From NCBI GenBank assembly GCA_030323885.1, contig CM059187.1, forward strand, positions 123,409,593-123,473,592: 64,000 nt of DNA. The letters are read 5' to 3'. Within the stretch, counting starts at the first letter, position 1. Every line of letters begins with the position of its first letter. Source of the stretch: Branchipolynoe longqiensis. Lineage: Eukaryota; Annelida; Polychaeta; Phyllodocida; Polynoidae. Of the stretch, positions 10,289 through 20,221 are shown one piece after another. The translations under genes were made by a program, and so were the position numbers. The notes below the pieces were generated by a model. The model searched no databases. It was not told the origin of the DNA and saw only the letters and a list, made by a program, of their open reading frames with translations.

Positions 10289-12214
10289 AACGCCACACAA
10301 ACTTTCCAACCTCCTGACCCTGAAATGGTCACGGAGGAAACACAAACTGAAGTAAGCTTTTCTCAAGCAGGCAATATTGTTAATTATTTACATCAATGGC
10401 AACAGTTAACCACTAACCGAGAGGTTATTAGTATTGTTAAAGGCATTCACATTCCTTTCACACAATTGCCTGTCCAGAAAAGAGCTCCTTTTCCTTATCA
10501 ATTTAATTCGCTAGAAAAGTTTCAGCTCGATCAACAAGTTTTACTTTTTGAAGCTAAAGGCATTGTCAACAGGGTTGAACATACTGAAGGTGAATTTATT
10601 TAAAATATCTTCTCCACTCCTAAACCAGATGGCACCATTCGATTGATTTTAGATTTAACCCAATTAAATGAAATCATTGAATACAAACATTTCAAAATGT
10701 TTTCCTTAGAAACAGCTCGTGATTTAATTACCCCAGATTGTTGGCTAGCGAGTGTGGATTTGAGAGATGCGTACTATACGGTTCCTATTCACCACATAGA
10801 TCGCAAGTTTTTAAGGTTTCTCTGGAATGGCCAGCTTTTTGAATTTACCTGCCTACCAAATGGTTTGGCCTGTGCACCACGCCTTTTTACTAAGCTGTTG
10901 AAACCAATTTTTTCACACATGGCAAAACTGGGTCATTGTATGTTTCCATACATTGATGATTCTTTCATTATGGGCCAACCTTTCACACAATGTGATCTCG
11001 CCGTTCAAGATTTGTGTAAAATTTTTGCAAATTTAGGTTTCTTCATACATGACAAGAAATCCGTCTTTTCTCCTACAAAGGAGCTTAAGTGTCTAGGTTT
11101 CATTTTAAACACCACGGCTATGACCGTTTCGCTTACACGCCAAAAGAAAGATAAGATTTACCACACAGCGATTCAGCTGTTAGACATTTCTAGGCCAAAG
11201 ATTAGACAGGTCGCAGTCCTTATCGGTATCATGGTTTCATATAGCCCGGCTATTCTATACGGAGCGGCACACATTAAATCACTTGAAATTGATAAGAATC
11301 TAGCTCTGGCCCGAGCAAAGGAAAACTTTGAAAAGACCATGTTTATTTCTGAAAACGGCCTTGCCGACATTTATTGGTGGCTAAAGCACTTTGATCAATC
11401 TCCCAACCCCATTAGAATGGGGGAGCCCGATACTACCGTTACCACGGACGCGTCTCTCCAAGGATGGGGGGCACATCGAAATGATGTAGCAACGGGCGGA
11501 AGATGGCTAGCATCGGAACTACCCGATCATATTAACGTTTTAGAATTGAGGGCCATTTATTTAGGTTTAACCAGCCTTGTTAAAGTCCCCAAAAATAATG
11601 TACGTATCCTCACGGATAACACCACAGCAATGGCTTATGTCAGGAATATGGGAGGTACAAAATCAATCAAGTGTAATGAAATCGCACTACTCATTTGGAA
11701 CTGGGCTCAAACCTTTGACGTTTGGTTAACTGTGACACACATTCCAGGCACGCAGAATTGTCTTGCTGACAGAATGAGTCGCCAGTTCCATGATCACTTA
11801 GAGTGGTCACTAAATCCATCCATAGTCAAACACATCTGTCACACTTGGGGCTCGCCTCATATCGATTTATTTGCTTCGCGTAATAACTTTAAACTCGAGA
11901 AATATGTTTCGTGGCACCCCGAACCAAATGCTTGGCACATCGATGCCTTCTCACTAAAGTGGCAACATCATTTCTTTTACATTTTCCCCTCCTTTACTAT
12001 CATTAGCAAAGTCGCCAGAAAGATACAAATGGAGGGAACACACGCCATCCTCATCGTCCCCGAATGGCACACTCAACCGTGGCTACCGAGATTACTAGCC
12101 ACAGCCAAAAGCAGCCTACGCTTCCCAAGATTCCGAGGAAACCTGAAGCATCAGGGACCACTACAACGCCACGGAAACGTGTCGACAACTCCGTTGGTGG
12201 CATTCCTTTTCTAA
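10289..12214 (+). pseudogene. DIRS-type reverse transcriptase/RNase H, interrupted by an in-frame stop
   Basis: The frame opens within the end of the gag ORF and runs to 12214, with a TAA at 10601-10603 that cuts the RT domain near its start. Downstream are RT motifs: VDLRDAYYTVPI, LPNGLACAPRLFTKLL, and the catalytic YIDD at 10949-10960. RNase H follows, with DASLQGWGAH (first Asp), NVLELRAIYLGL, LTDNTTAMAYV and HIPGTQNCLADRMSR. The last part (WGSPHIDLFASR, WHIDAFSLKW, ILIVPEWHTQPW) is the region found between RNase H and recombinase in DIRS elements. The 3' end overlaps the recombinase ORF by about 150 bp. Family role: reverse transcription to a circular DNA intermediate. Because of the stop, this copy can make full-length RT only by read-through. 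Confidence 0.9.
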
Positions 12215-13172
12215 ATAAGTACTTGGAACAATTCGGTTTGGACAAAATTACACAAAAGCGTTTGGTTGATGATGCGTGGAGGAAAGGAACGGTTAAAATG
12301 TATACTACCTATTTAAAGAAATGGGGTATTTATTGCTTGCTTAAGAAGGTGAAGCCAATGAATCCCACAGTATCCCGGGTAGGACGCTTCCTACGTTTCT
12401 TAGAGGACGAAGGTCTAGGATATGGCGCGATCAATGCTGCCAGATGTGCTCTGTCAATAATCCTACCTCGGGTTAATGGACAAACAATGGGTAAACACCA
12501 TGTTATTTGTTGGATCGTACGATCAATTTATCAGAGGAATCCACCTAAACCCAAATATAATAGGTTTTGGGATGTTTCTCTTGTGGTCAACCTCTTCAAG
12601 AAATGGCCAGAAAATAAATTTCTGGACGTTAAGCTATTAGGTTTCAAAGTAGCAGTGTTGCTTCTCCTCGTCACAGGACACAGGGGCCAAACTATAGTCG
12701 CCCTGTCACTCAATGGTCTGGAAATTGATAACAAGGAAGCAACATTTGATTTAACGACTTTATTAAAATCAAATCGTTTAGGTGACCCCTTTCCACAATC
12801 GGTGTCACGAGTTTCACACAGGATCGTAAATTATGTGTAGTCTCCGCGATACGGAATTATATATCCAAGACAAGGTTAATAAGAAACTCAAGACAACTTT
12901 TGGTGAGCTTTATTAAGCCACACAAGGCCATTTCCAGGGATACCCTCACCAGATGGACCATGAATGTGTTAAAACTATCTGGAGTCAATACAGACAGATA
13001 TTCATCGCACTCTACACGGGGTGCAATGGTTTCCAAGGCAAGATTACTAGGCATCTCCGTTAAACGGATCCTAGCTCACGCCGGATGGAAGACCGCTAGA
13101 TCGTTTGCTAGACATTATCACAAGCGACTAGAGAAGCCTCAGCCGATAGCACAGAGGCTACTCGCCAACTAA
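12064..13172 (+). pseudogene. DIRS tyrosine recombinase, frameshifted
   Basis: The first part (12064-12840) carries a SAM-like N-terminal core-binding domain (YTTYLKKWGIYC, VGRFLRFLEDEGLGYGAINAARCAL). It also has the first catalytic Arg in LLLVTGHRGQTIVAL (near 12680). Homology then continues in a second frame (DRKLCVVSAIRNYI from 12822, through to 13172). That frame contains HSTRGAMVSKARLLG (HxxR pair, near 13005-13050) and HAGWKTARSFARHY (His/Trp and nucleophile Tyr, near 13078-13120). The frame change falls between about 12780 and 12822. All R-HxxR-W-Y positions can be seen, so the loss is the frameshift rather than active-site decay. Family role: integration of the circular DNA into target DNA. 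Confidence 0.9.
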
Positions 13173-13321
13173 AAAGAAAAAGGTAAGAAAAACCAAAACT
13201 TTTTTCTCTTTATTGGTCATACAAATCATTTTTCCATTTACATAAATAAGACTTGATCACAACATAATAATAACAAACAGGAATATCAGGATAAAAATGC
13301 TATTACGTAAAGGTCTCCCTA

Positions 13322-13448
13322 GCCTGCGGCTAGCCAGAGGCGGCATACTGAGGTAAAATAGATTAGTTAGACGAATCTTACCTGGGTATAGATGATGGAT
13401 AACTATTGTTTTACCGAGGTAGGAGCCTCGGTTAGACGTGGGCGAGGG
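13322..13448 (+). repeat. Internal complementary region of the DIRS-like element
   Basis: The first 36 bases (13322-13357) are the reverse complement of the left outer end with a few differences. The following 88 bases (13361-13448) are a perfect reverse complement of the right outer end (13593-13680). Together they mirror a right-end/left-end junction, as expected for the template that guides circle formation in DIRS elements. Confidence 0.9.
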
Positions 13449-13558
13449 CCCACCCACCACGCCCTGCCACGTCTATTCAATCACTCATACTAGGATTGGG
13501 TCAGATGACCTTAGGTTTGTTTTTTAGAATCATTTTTATCCTGAATTAGTAGGTAAAG

Positions 13559-13682
13559 ATTGCTGGACCCGGATGTGCTTCCTTCTCCTTCTCCCTCGCC
13601 CACGTCTAACCGAGGCTCCTACCTCGGTAAAACAATAGTTATCCATCATCTATACCCAGGTAAGATTCGTCTAACTAATCTA
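13559..13682 (+). repeat. Right terminal repeat of the DIRS-like element
   Basis: Positions 13559-13588 are inverted relative to the left terminal repeat (30/30). Positions 13593-13680 are inverted relative to the internal complementary region (88/88). The element probably ends near CTAACTAATCTA at 13671-13682. Confidence 0.85.
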
Positions 13683-13774
13683 TCAATTAAGCCTCACGCC
13701 CGTAACTGTTTAGTGTACCCACTCCCCCCACAAAAATTCCAAAACCGTACTCTATCCAAGGCTTGTTGTACCAT

Positions 13775-13842
13775 CGGGGTGGTGGAAAACAACAGTTATC
13801 CATCTATTGTACCCAGGTTAAGATTCGTATTTAACTAATAAC
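13775..13842 (+). repeat. Degenerate second DIRS right-end relic
   Basis: ACAGTTATCCATCTATTGTA, CCCAGGTTAAGATTCG and TTAACTAATA reproduce, with substitutions and small indels, the order found in the right terminal repeat at about 13630-13680. It is an older end fragment lying about 100 bp beyond the intact end. The connecting 13683-13774 may belong to the same relic. Confidence 0.7.
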
Positions 13843-13859
13843 TATATATAAAGCATATA

Positions 13860-14038
13860 CAGTAAAACCCTCTCTAACCGATCACCTCCACAGATCGACC
13901 ACTCCCCTATATCGGTCGCTTTATTTGGGTCCAAACAATACTATTGTAACCATATTCTAACTCCCCAAACCGACCACCTCCCTAAATGGACCACTGAAAG
14001 TCGGTCCCAAGGTTGGTCGATTTAGAGAGGTTTCACTG
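13860..14038 (+). mobile_element. MITE family T, copy 1 (TA-flanked, CAGTAAAACC termini)
   Basis: Begins CAGTAAAACCCTCTCTAA and ends TTAGAGAGGTTTCACTG, so the ends are inverted repeats, and TA dinucleotides flank both sides. Internal words (GACCACTCCCCTATATCGGT, GGTTGGTCGATTTAGAG) are shared with two other copies. TA target and CAGT termini point to a Tc1/mariner-superfamily (pogo/Tigger-like) derivative with no coding capacity. Confidence 0.85.
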
Positions 14039-14040
14039 TA

Positions 14041-14945
14041 TGTATATATATATACCTCCCTGCCGTGTGAGGTACATAATCCACTTTCAAGCTCTCTCTC
14101 TCTGATTTCATTGAAAGAAAGAATCGGGAGATAATTATGTGAATTCCCTGTCAAGTTTATTACAAGTAATCCAAATCAGTGTAGGCTTCTTCAGTCTATC
14201 TAGGCTACATCCATCATAAATATTGTAGCATAATGCTCTCCAATTAAACTTGGGCAGTGAGGGTATTATATCGTGTGTGATGAATTTATTTAGAGTGCCT
14301 ACTCTATCTTCTTTTATTTATTATTCAGGTCCTCAAATCTAACTAATAATATTAAAATGAAGGGTTCATATTAGAGATGCATCTTTTGTTGGGTATGTGT
14401 TGTGCCCCCTTCTTTGTCATCTCCTTCTTCTTCATTTCTTCTTCCTCTTTTGATTCTGCTTCTCTCATTCTCATCCCCTTCCTCACCTTTCTGCTTCTTC
14501 TTTTCCTTCTTTTTTTCTCCTTCTCCCACTGTCTCCTCATCCTCCTCACTTTTCTTCTTCTCCCTCTTCTTCCCCTTCTGCTCCTTCCTCCTCCGCTCCT
14601 TCTCTTCAAGTGCAAAGAAGATACTGACGGTATCTATCTGTGGGTCACGTCGCGAGAGCGTTTTATTTACCTGGCTGTCGGCTTGCTATTTTGAGAATGT
14701 GTTCTCATATTGAAATAAGGACAGGCCTGGCTTTAATTACCATCGGCTGCTAGATGGCGCTACGGAAGCAGAGCTCACCTCTGACCTTTCCCAGCGTCAA
14801 CTCCTCGTAGCTCGTCAACGGCGTCTCAGGGCGTGATGCCTTGAGAATAAATTATTTGCTAATTAGGTAGTTCATGTTGATAATGCAATGGGGAGATGCA
14901 TTTGCAGATCATCCATTATAGCCGATGTGGCAACTTGCGTTATAT
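14041..14945. other. Unclassified DNA with a pyrimidine tract at 14400-14610
   Basis: CTT/CTC-rich low-complexity sequence occupies about 14400-14610. The rest shows no gene or repeat I can name. Confidence 0.45.
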
Positions 14946-15165
14946 ATATTGAAGATTTATACTGCCTATCATGGATAAGTCTGAATCGTCTTGTTTTCAC
15001 CATTAGACAGTTGGTCAATAAAAACCTTGAGCCTACACTTTTACCGACCCAAGGGATTTTTAACCTCGCACACCACATAGACATGGTATGAGAGCAACTG
15101 GCCTTCGATGACGCTGTAAGTTATACACAGCAGTGGAAATCCAAAGTGGCAGAAGTGACAGCATG
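14946..15165 (-). repeat. tRNA-headed SINE, family 2 (SINE2), tail C, head-truncated
   Basis: Reverse orientation. The + strand shows tail C first (ATACTGCCTATCATGGATAA, GTCTTGTTTTCACCATTAGA), then the SINE2 body (CACTTTTACCGACCCAAGGG, TTTTTAACCTC, GGTATGAGAGCAA, GTTATACACAGCAGTGGAAA). The tRNA-like head is missing at its right end. Confidence 0.8.
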
Positions 15166-15204
15166 GTGCCCGTGTGTGTTGTGTATCTTGGTTGGAGTTT
15201 GGAC

Positions 15205-15245
15205 TTTCACGTCCTGGCAACATATAAGGTCATCTCAAGATGGAT
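15205..15245 (-). repeat. SINE1 tail A fragment
   Basis: CACGTCCTGGCAACATATAA followed by GGTCATCTCAAGATGG matches tail A in reverse. Short and isolated. Confidence 0.6.
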
Positions 15246-15424
15246 GTGGTGATGATGAACAAATATCACTTAGGTATGGAGATATTGGTTAGCATGCTCT
15301 CATTGGCTTCATATGTAGTCATATTTTGTTGTTGCTCTCAATATCTTGTTGACTCACGTAGTTAGTGTTTATTCTAGTTAGACTCGCGTGGCAAGGCTTC
15401 GGGTTGTTTTTTGTTTGGAGGGGA

Positions 15425-15632
15425 AGCACATTAGTTGATTAAGCAGGGGAATTTTCAACAATGGACAATTGGTCTTCCTAATTCCACTGCTGCTTTGCCC
15501 TATTCTAGTCACGTCGAACGCCAGACTAGGTAGCAACAAGTATTTTTAAGTCATCGGTTTGACTCGAGGATTCAAATCCCATGACCTAGCAAAACTCATT
15601 CGATCATCCCATCTTATTGTCTTTTTTATCAT
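15425..15632 (-). repeat. SINE1 head with tail B (truncated body)
   Basis: The + strand starts with tail B (GGGGAATTTTCAACAATGG, CTTCCTAATTCCACTGCTG) and runs into the SINE1 body and tRNA-like head (AAGTCATCGGTTTGACTCG, GATTCAAATCCCATGACC). The middle of the normal SINE1 body is absent. The same tail occurs in three other SINE1 copies and in one SINE2 copy. Confidence 0.75.
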
Positions 15633-15774
15633 TGATATTAGCTACTTCATATTCAGCAACAACTGACAATATAGATGGTAGAGACCACTTTCCCTGGCTG
15701 GTGCTCCTAACTTCTAGCGTTGGAAAACTGGGTTCGAATCTCACGACATACTAACAGTCAGCCTTCCCGTATTA

Positions 15775-15875
15775 TTATTATTGGTATTATTATTGTTACT
15801 ATTAGTATTACTATTACTGTTGTTATTATTATTATTATTATTATTATCATCATTATCATTATTATTATTATTTGC
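15775..15875. repeat. ATT/TTA microsatellite
   Basis: Imperfect ATT trinucleotide repeats with occasional C and G. Confidence 0.9.
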
Positions 15876-16262
15876 AGGAGTCCCATTCGCTGTAGAAATG
15901 GTCATAACTTTGCGTACTTTAAATACCTAAACCACTAATTGAATATAGGTCAATGATTTTTTTGGCGGTAAAGTATTTATTCATCTGAATATGACATTTG
16001 TTAGCGACGGAGCACTTTGTCTTCCGGCCATCTTACTATTGGAATTGACAATCTAACAGGTGTTTGTTTAGATTAGATCGGCTTAATATTCCTTTATATG
16101 CAGCAACAAATGTTTAATAAGTGCACCATTGTCTAAGTTCGATATGTAGAATAATATCTATGTCAACTGTTTTGGTTTTTAAAATATAATGCTTTCAGCG
16201 GACTATGCAATTTTAAGGTCGATGATTGTTAACCATTTGCTGCTTGTCTTCTCTCCGGACAG

Positions 16263-16417
16263 GTTACTGGAGGAGGAGGGGGAGGATGGGAAGGAGAAGG
16301 AGGACGCGGGATTCTGCCAGATGTACCGCAGTGCCGCCTGCTCAAAGTTTGTGGGCAACAAGAGCATCTTCGTCAAGAACAAGTACCAACAAGCCCGCAT
16401 GGAAGAGCGCCTTACTG
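16263..16417 (+). CDS. ROR: ROR exon: start of the Frizzled domain
   Basis: Encodes an acidic linker (EEEGEDGKEKEDAG) and then FCQMYRSAACSKFVGNKSIF, which aligns with the opening of the ROR Frizzled domain (first two Cys). The acceptor is CTCTCCGGACAG at 16251-16262 and the donor GTGAGT at 16418-16423. One base at the 5' end completes a codon begun in an unseen upstream exon (phase 2), and one base carries over to the next exon (phase 1). The acidic stretch is rich in GGA/GAG codons, so the exact acceptor could be one of several nearby AGs. Confidence 0.92.
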
Positions 16418-16432
16418 GTGAGTCGCACCAGG

Positions 16433-16446
<14 letters not shown>

Positions 16447-16463
<17 letters not shown>

Positions 16464-16471
16464 GGGGGGGG
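16447..16471. repeat. G25 homopolymer beside the ROR splice donor
   Basis: TGTGTG is followed by 25 consecutive G, starting 24 bases after the donor GTGAGT. Length accuracy is uncertain for any sequencing method. Confidence 0.8.
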
Positions 16472-17205
16472 TCCTCCGTCATGGAAAGAGGGTATGGTAG
16501 AGGGAGGGAGGGTGGGAGAGAGGGAGGGGGTGCGAAGGTCCTCTGTCATGGACAGAGGGGATGGTAGATGGAGGGATTTGTTTGGTTCTTTGTTGTTGTT
16601 TTACGTCCTAGCAACATCTAAGGTCATATCAGGACGGGTGCTGACTTGTGACAGTGCACACTCATGGCGACTTTTATAGTGCTGTCCCACTGGGAAAGCA
16701 GGCCACCAGCACCATGACATGATATTCCACTCAGTCACATTATCCTGACACTGAGCGAACCAGTCCTTGCCCTATCCTTGCGGTGATGAGTGCCAGGCTA
16801 GGAAGTGACAAGTATCAACTTTTAAGTCATAGGTTTGACTCGACCAGGGTTCCAACACACGATCTCATGGGTTCGGATCCCCCGATATCCCAAAACAGGG
16901 GACGGACACTCAACTCATTCGGCCACCCCGTCTGGTCTGGAGGGAGGAAGGAAGGAGGGGAGGGAGTGGGAGGGTCCTTGGCATGGAAAGAGGGGGTAAT
17001 TGAGGGAGTTTGGGGGGAGAAACGGGTGTGTGTGTGCGGGGGGGGGGTCCTTTATCCTGGAAAGAGGAGGTTATGGAGAGAGGGCAGGAGAGAGAAAGGT
17101 AGCGGGGATGGTTGGTGGAGGGAGGGAGGGAGGGAGGGAGGGGGAGTGTGGGGGAGTTCTCTGTCATGGAAAGAGTGGATGATGGTTGGAGGGAGTGACG
17201 GAGGT
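16472..17205. repeat. G-rich minisatellite in ROR intron 1, split by a SINE
   Basis: Units opening GTCCTCTGTCATGGAAAGAG and continuing with GGGATGGTAGAGGGAGGGA recur near 16472, 16540, 16973, 17048 and 17157, with variable GGGA expansions. A SINE1 copy (about 16577-16937) sits inside the array. Confidence 0.8.
16577..16938 (-). repeat. SINE1, tail A, full-length
   Basis: The + strand reads tail A first (TTTTACGTCCTAGCAACATC), then the body, then the tRNA-like head (CTCAACTCATTCGGCCACCC). The word TGGAGGGA occurs on both sides, consistent with a short target duplication inside the G-rich array, though that word is common there. Confidence 0.88.
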
Positions 17206-17220
17206 AGAAGGGAAGGGTTA

Positions 17221-17432
17221 TTTGGTTGTGTATTGGGTCCTAGCAACGTCTATCAGTATCAGAACGAGGACGAGGATAAACTTGTAACACTAACACTAGT
17301 AACACTACTAACAGGGATTTATAGTGCTGACTCACTGGGACATGACCCAATATCCGACTTAATCACATTATCCTCACACCAGCCTTTGCCCTTTCGGGTA
17401 ATGAGGTGTCTAGTAATAGGAATTGGCTGCTG
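17221..17432 (-). repeat. SINE1, tail A, head-truncated
   Basis: Contains TGGGTCCTAGCAACGTCTAT, GGATTTATAGTGCTGACTC and TCACATTATCCTCACACCAG in the reverse order of the family. It ends before the tRNA-like head. Confidence 0.75.
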
Positions 17433-18320
17433 GGGTGAAAAGGGTGTGATAGCATAAAATCATGCAGGGCTAAGTTAAACAAAAATTGTAATACAGTCTT
17501 TCAGGAGGGGTTCTCTATTCACAAAAAAAACTCGATCCATATATATTTAGTCCTGCTTTTGGAATGAAAATCAAATCATTCGTGGGGACACCATGATGTG
17601 CCTAGTAGGAATAGTTGGTATGTACCACATTCACATATTTTGTGGGTGTTTTTTTTTGTCTGTCTGGAATCACTAGTTTGCTCTATTTCTGACTTAATGA
17701 CCACATAATTTGTTGACATAAGCCGCACTGTGTGAATTACTGCCATTATTAGGAACATAATGTCGAAGGTCCACGAACGCGGCGTCGATTCTGAGTACAC
17801 ATCAGAACGAGGCTCCTCCAGGCACGACGCCTGTGTGTGTGTGTGCGTGGGTATAGTGGTGATGGTTGGGCGGCGGGTGGGTAGGGGGAGGGGGGAGTGT
17901 GGCGGGGGGCGGGGGGGGCGGGAGTAGGACGGGGGCATATGTCACATGGGCCACCATGGCAACGTTGGCAGAGTCACCCATTATCGCCCAGCAACACCGG
18001 AAGCACACCTCGGAAGAATGCGGCGCTGGTGGCCGGCGCGTCCGGCCAGCCCAGGTTTAAGTCAATAGCTCAGAGACATACATTCCTGCGTGTGACCAGC
18101 GGTGGCTGTGTGTGTGTGTGTGTTGGTGGTCGCACGGGCTGGGCGTGCTGGTCATCCTAAGTAAACACGCCCTGGTCTGTATTGTCTGCCTTGTATTGTT
18201 CACAACGGGAACGCTGATTGGCTGCTGACTGACTGTGACGAACCGCGGACAGCGTCCCGTTGTGTGTGCTGAGTGGTCCGTTGCCAGGCGATGTTGGTGG
18301 TTGGGAATTGCCAAGATATA
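17433..18320. other. Unclassified intron 1 DNA
   Basis: No exon recognised. About 17822-17930 is a TG/G-rich patch. About 17935-18300 is GC-richer with no domain-like reading frame. Confidence 0.4.
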
Positions 18321-18325
18321 CCTAC

Positions 18326-18850
18326 CACTGGTCATCATTGGTCACTATTGGTGACCATTGGTCAGCATTGGTCAGTATTGGTCAGTATTGGTCACCATTG
18401 GATACCATTGGTTACCATTGGTTACCATTGGTCAGCATTGGGGACCGGTCATCACCATTGGCAATCATTTATTACGATTGGTCACCATTCGTCACCATTC
18501 GTCACCATTAGTCACCATCGGTAACCATTGGTCACCATTTTTCACCATTGGTCATCATTTGTCATCATTTGTCATCATTTTCACAATTGGTCGCCATTGG
18601 TCATCACTACTCACAATTACTCACCATGGGTCACCATTAATCACAGCACTTTAAAGTCGCCATGAGTGTGCACTGTCACAAGTCGGTACCCGTCCTGATA
18701 TGACCTTAGATGTTGCTAGGACGTAAAACAACAACAAAAAAACAAACAACTAATCACCGATGGTTAATATTGTCACAATCGCTTAACCAATGGTTACCAT
18801 TGTTCCCAATTAATCACAATTTCTCATCACTAATAACTGCAGGTCGTCAT
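18326..18850. repeat. 10-bp minisatellite (GTCACCATTG-type), split by a SINE tail
   Basis: From 18326 to about 18640 the sequence steps in a 10-bp period of GTCANCATTG variants. After a SINE1 tail (18644-18752), degenerate units resume at about 18770-18850 (CCAATGGTTACCATTG). Confidence 0.88.
18644..18752 (+). repeat. SINE1 tail A fragment inside the 10-bp minisatellite
   Basis: CAGCACTTTAAAGTCGCCAT, CACAAGTCGGTACCCGTCC and TTAGATGTTGCTAGGACGTA end in an A-rich tail. 5'-truncated. Confidence 0.85.
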
Positions 18851-18949
18851 GGGCACTACACGCACTACTCAGATGAAGAACTCACATCAATGCCTGTTTG
18901 CGAGTTTACCTGCATAGTTTTGTGCGTGCAGATTTCTCAGCGTGATTTA

Positions 18950-19165
18950 ATAGTAAAATGAGTTCACGAATGAGAACTAGGCTACCCGGCTTTCTGTCGT
19001 GCTAGCTAAACGTGCAAAGCTTGATATCATGCTCTGATACTCATGTGCTATGAATCTGTGATACTGCCGTGATGCAATGTGTCTGCCTGGGGATATGAAA
19101 GTACTTAGTTAATATTGTGTTCGTAACAGAACATATATTGGGAGCGTTGCTACTTATGCCTACTC
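18950..19165 (+). repeat. Interspersed repeat D, copy 1
   Basis: Shares GTGCTAGCTAAACGTGCAAA, GCTTGATATCATGCTCTGAT and TGCAATGTGTCTGCCTGGGG, in the same order and orientation, with 23098-23320. Substitutions are scattered. No ends were recognised. Confidence 0.8.
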
Positions 19166-19205
19166 CATTAAGCACAGTAGAATAACATAATAATTTTAAC
19201 AATAT

Positions 19206-19530
19206 AAGAGAGAGACATGGATGACTCGGTAAGAGCGCTGCCTGGTTCCCCGTGCGAGAGGTCGTGGGTTCGAAAATTGATCCAGCTAAAGCAATTATTT
19301 TCTAAATTAATACTTGTTAATACGCTCGCAATAATAGAATGGGGCAACGACTGGTTTGCTCAGTATCAAGATATTGTTACTGAAGGGGTGGGCGGGGGGT
19401 ATCAGGTCATTATGCTGCTGGCTTGGTCTTGCAGTGGACAACACTATAACGTTCCTGTGTAAGTGCCCACTGTCACAAGTCGGTACATATACAGATCTGA
19501 CCTAAAATGTTGTCACCAATAAGCAAACTA
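19206..19530 (+). repeat. SINE1, tail A, diverged
   Basis: The tRNA-like head has GATGACTCGGTAAGAGCGCT and GGTCGTGGGTTCGAAAATTG. Body and tail are recognisable (GGGGCAACGACTGGTTTGCT, CACAAGTCGGTACATATAC). Confidence 0.75.
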
Positions 19531-19534
19531 TTTA

Positions 19535-19638
19535 ATAAATATATATAATATTAATAGTTTGTCTTTCTGCATATATATATACATATATATGGATTGGCGT
19601 TTACGTGGTTTTGCGCCTGAACTCTTCATAACATTTTA

Positions 19639-19691
<53 letters not shown>

Positions 19692-19900
19692 ATTTTTACC
19701 TGAAAATAAGCTTAAAGCTCAGTAATTCCATATGCTGACATGGTTATGGAGCAATATGCGATATACACTTTATGAAGGTTTGATTCCAATGTCTCTCTCC
19801 ATTTTTCGATTGGTGTTTACATGATTTTGCGCCTGAACTCTTCATATGTGTATATATAAGAGTATACACACACATATGCAGAAACTGTATAAACAGCTAC
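19535..19900. repeat. TA-rich tract with an internal duplication
   Basis: TA dinucleotide blocks near 19570-19690 and 19850. TTTTGCGCCTGAACTCTTCA appears near 19608 and again near 19824 in similar surroundings. Confidence 0.7.
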
Positions 19901-20221
19901 TGAATATGGTCACATATGTTCTGGCACGTCCCTGGAGGAAGGAAGGTTTCAGAGTCAGACCCCGAGGCCACCTGAGCTGTTTCCTTTTATTTGTCTTTTA
20001 TGTTCGTGTGTCTATTTTCTGCTAACGAAATAGCAAAATAGCGAAATGGTAGACAGGAAGTGTGAACACCTATTTGTCTCGCAATTTTGCTTGAGTGCAA
20101 GTAAATAAGCAACACAAGGAATACAAAGGCCAGGGGAAGCTTATCCTAACCTAGGAATATATAGACACATAAACCAGATGTCACTACTTTCTTGAATTGT
20201 AATATTGTAACAGTATTTACT

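Larger units (their letters stand above)
8241..13682 (+). mobile_element. DIRS-like tyrosine-recombinase retrotransposon, near complete, coding-damaged
   Basis: The order is left terminal repeat, gag-like ORF, RT/RNase H ORF, tyrosine recombinase ORF, internal complementary region and right terminal repeat. A 30-bp segment of the left end (8281-8310) is a perfect inverted match to 13559-13588. The internal region 13322-13448 is complementary to both outer ends: 13322-13357 to 8241-8277, and 13361-13448 perfectly to 13593-13680. This split, circle-junction-like arrangement, with a tyrosine recombinase and no LTRs or DDE integrase, is the hallmark of the DIRS order. The RT ORF has an in-frame stop and the recombinase has a frameshift, so this copy is probably non-autonomous. 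Its direction is the same as the ROR gene. It lies in a ROR intron if the 5' ROR exons are upstream of this window. Confidence 0.93.

Noticed and set aside
1..16262. ROR Ig-like domain or signal-peptide exon
   Set aside because: I looked for Cys/Trp-spaced Ig-like frames and a hydrophobic leader near splice sites and found none I could support.
18326..18640. CRISPR-like array
   Set aside because: The repeats are contiguous 10-bp units without spacers, and the genome is eukaryotic.
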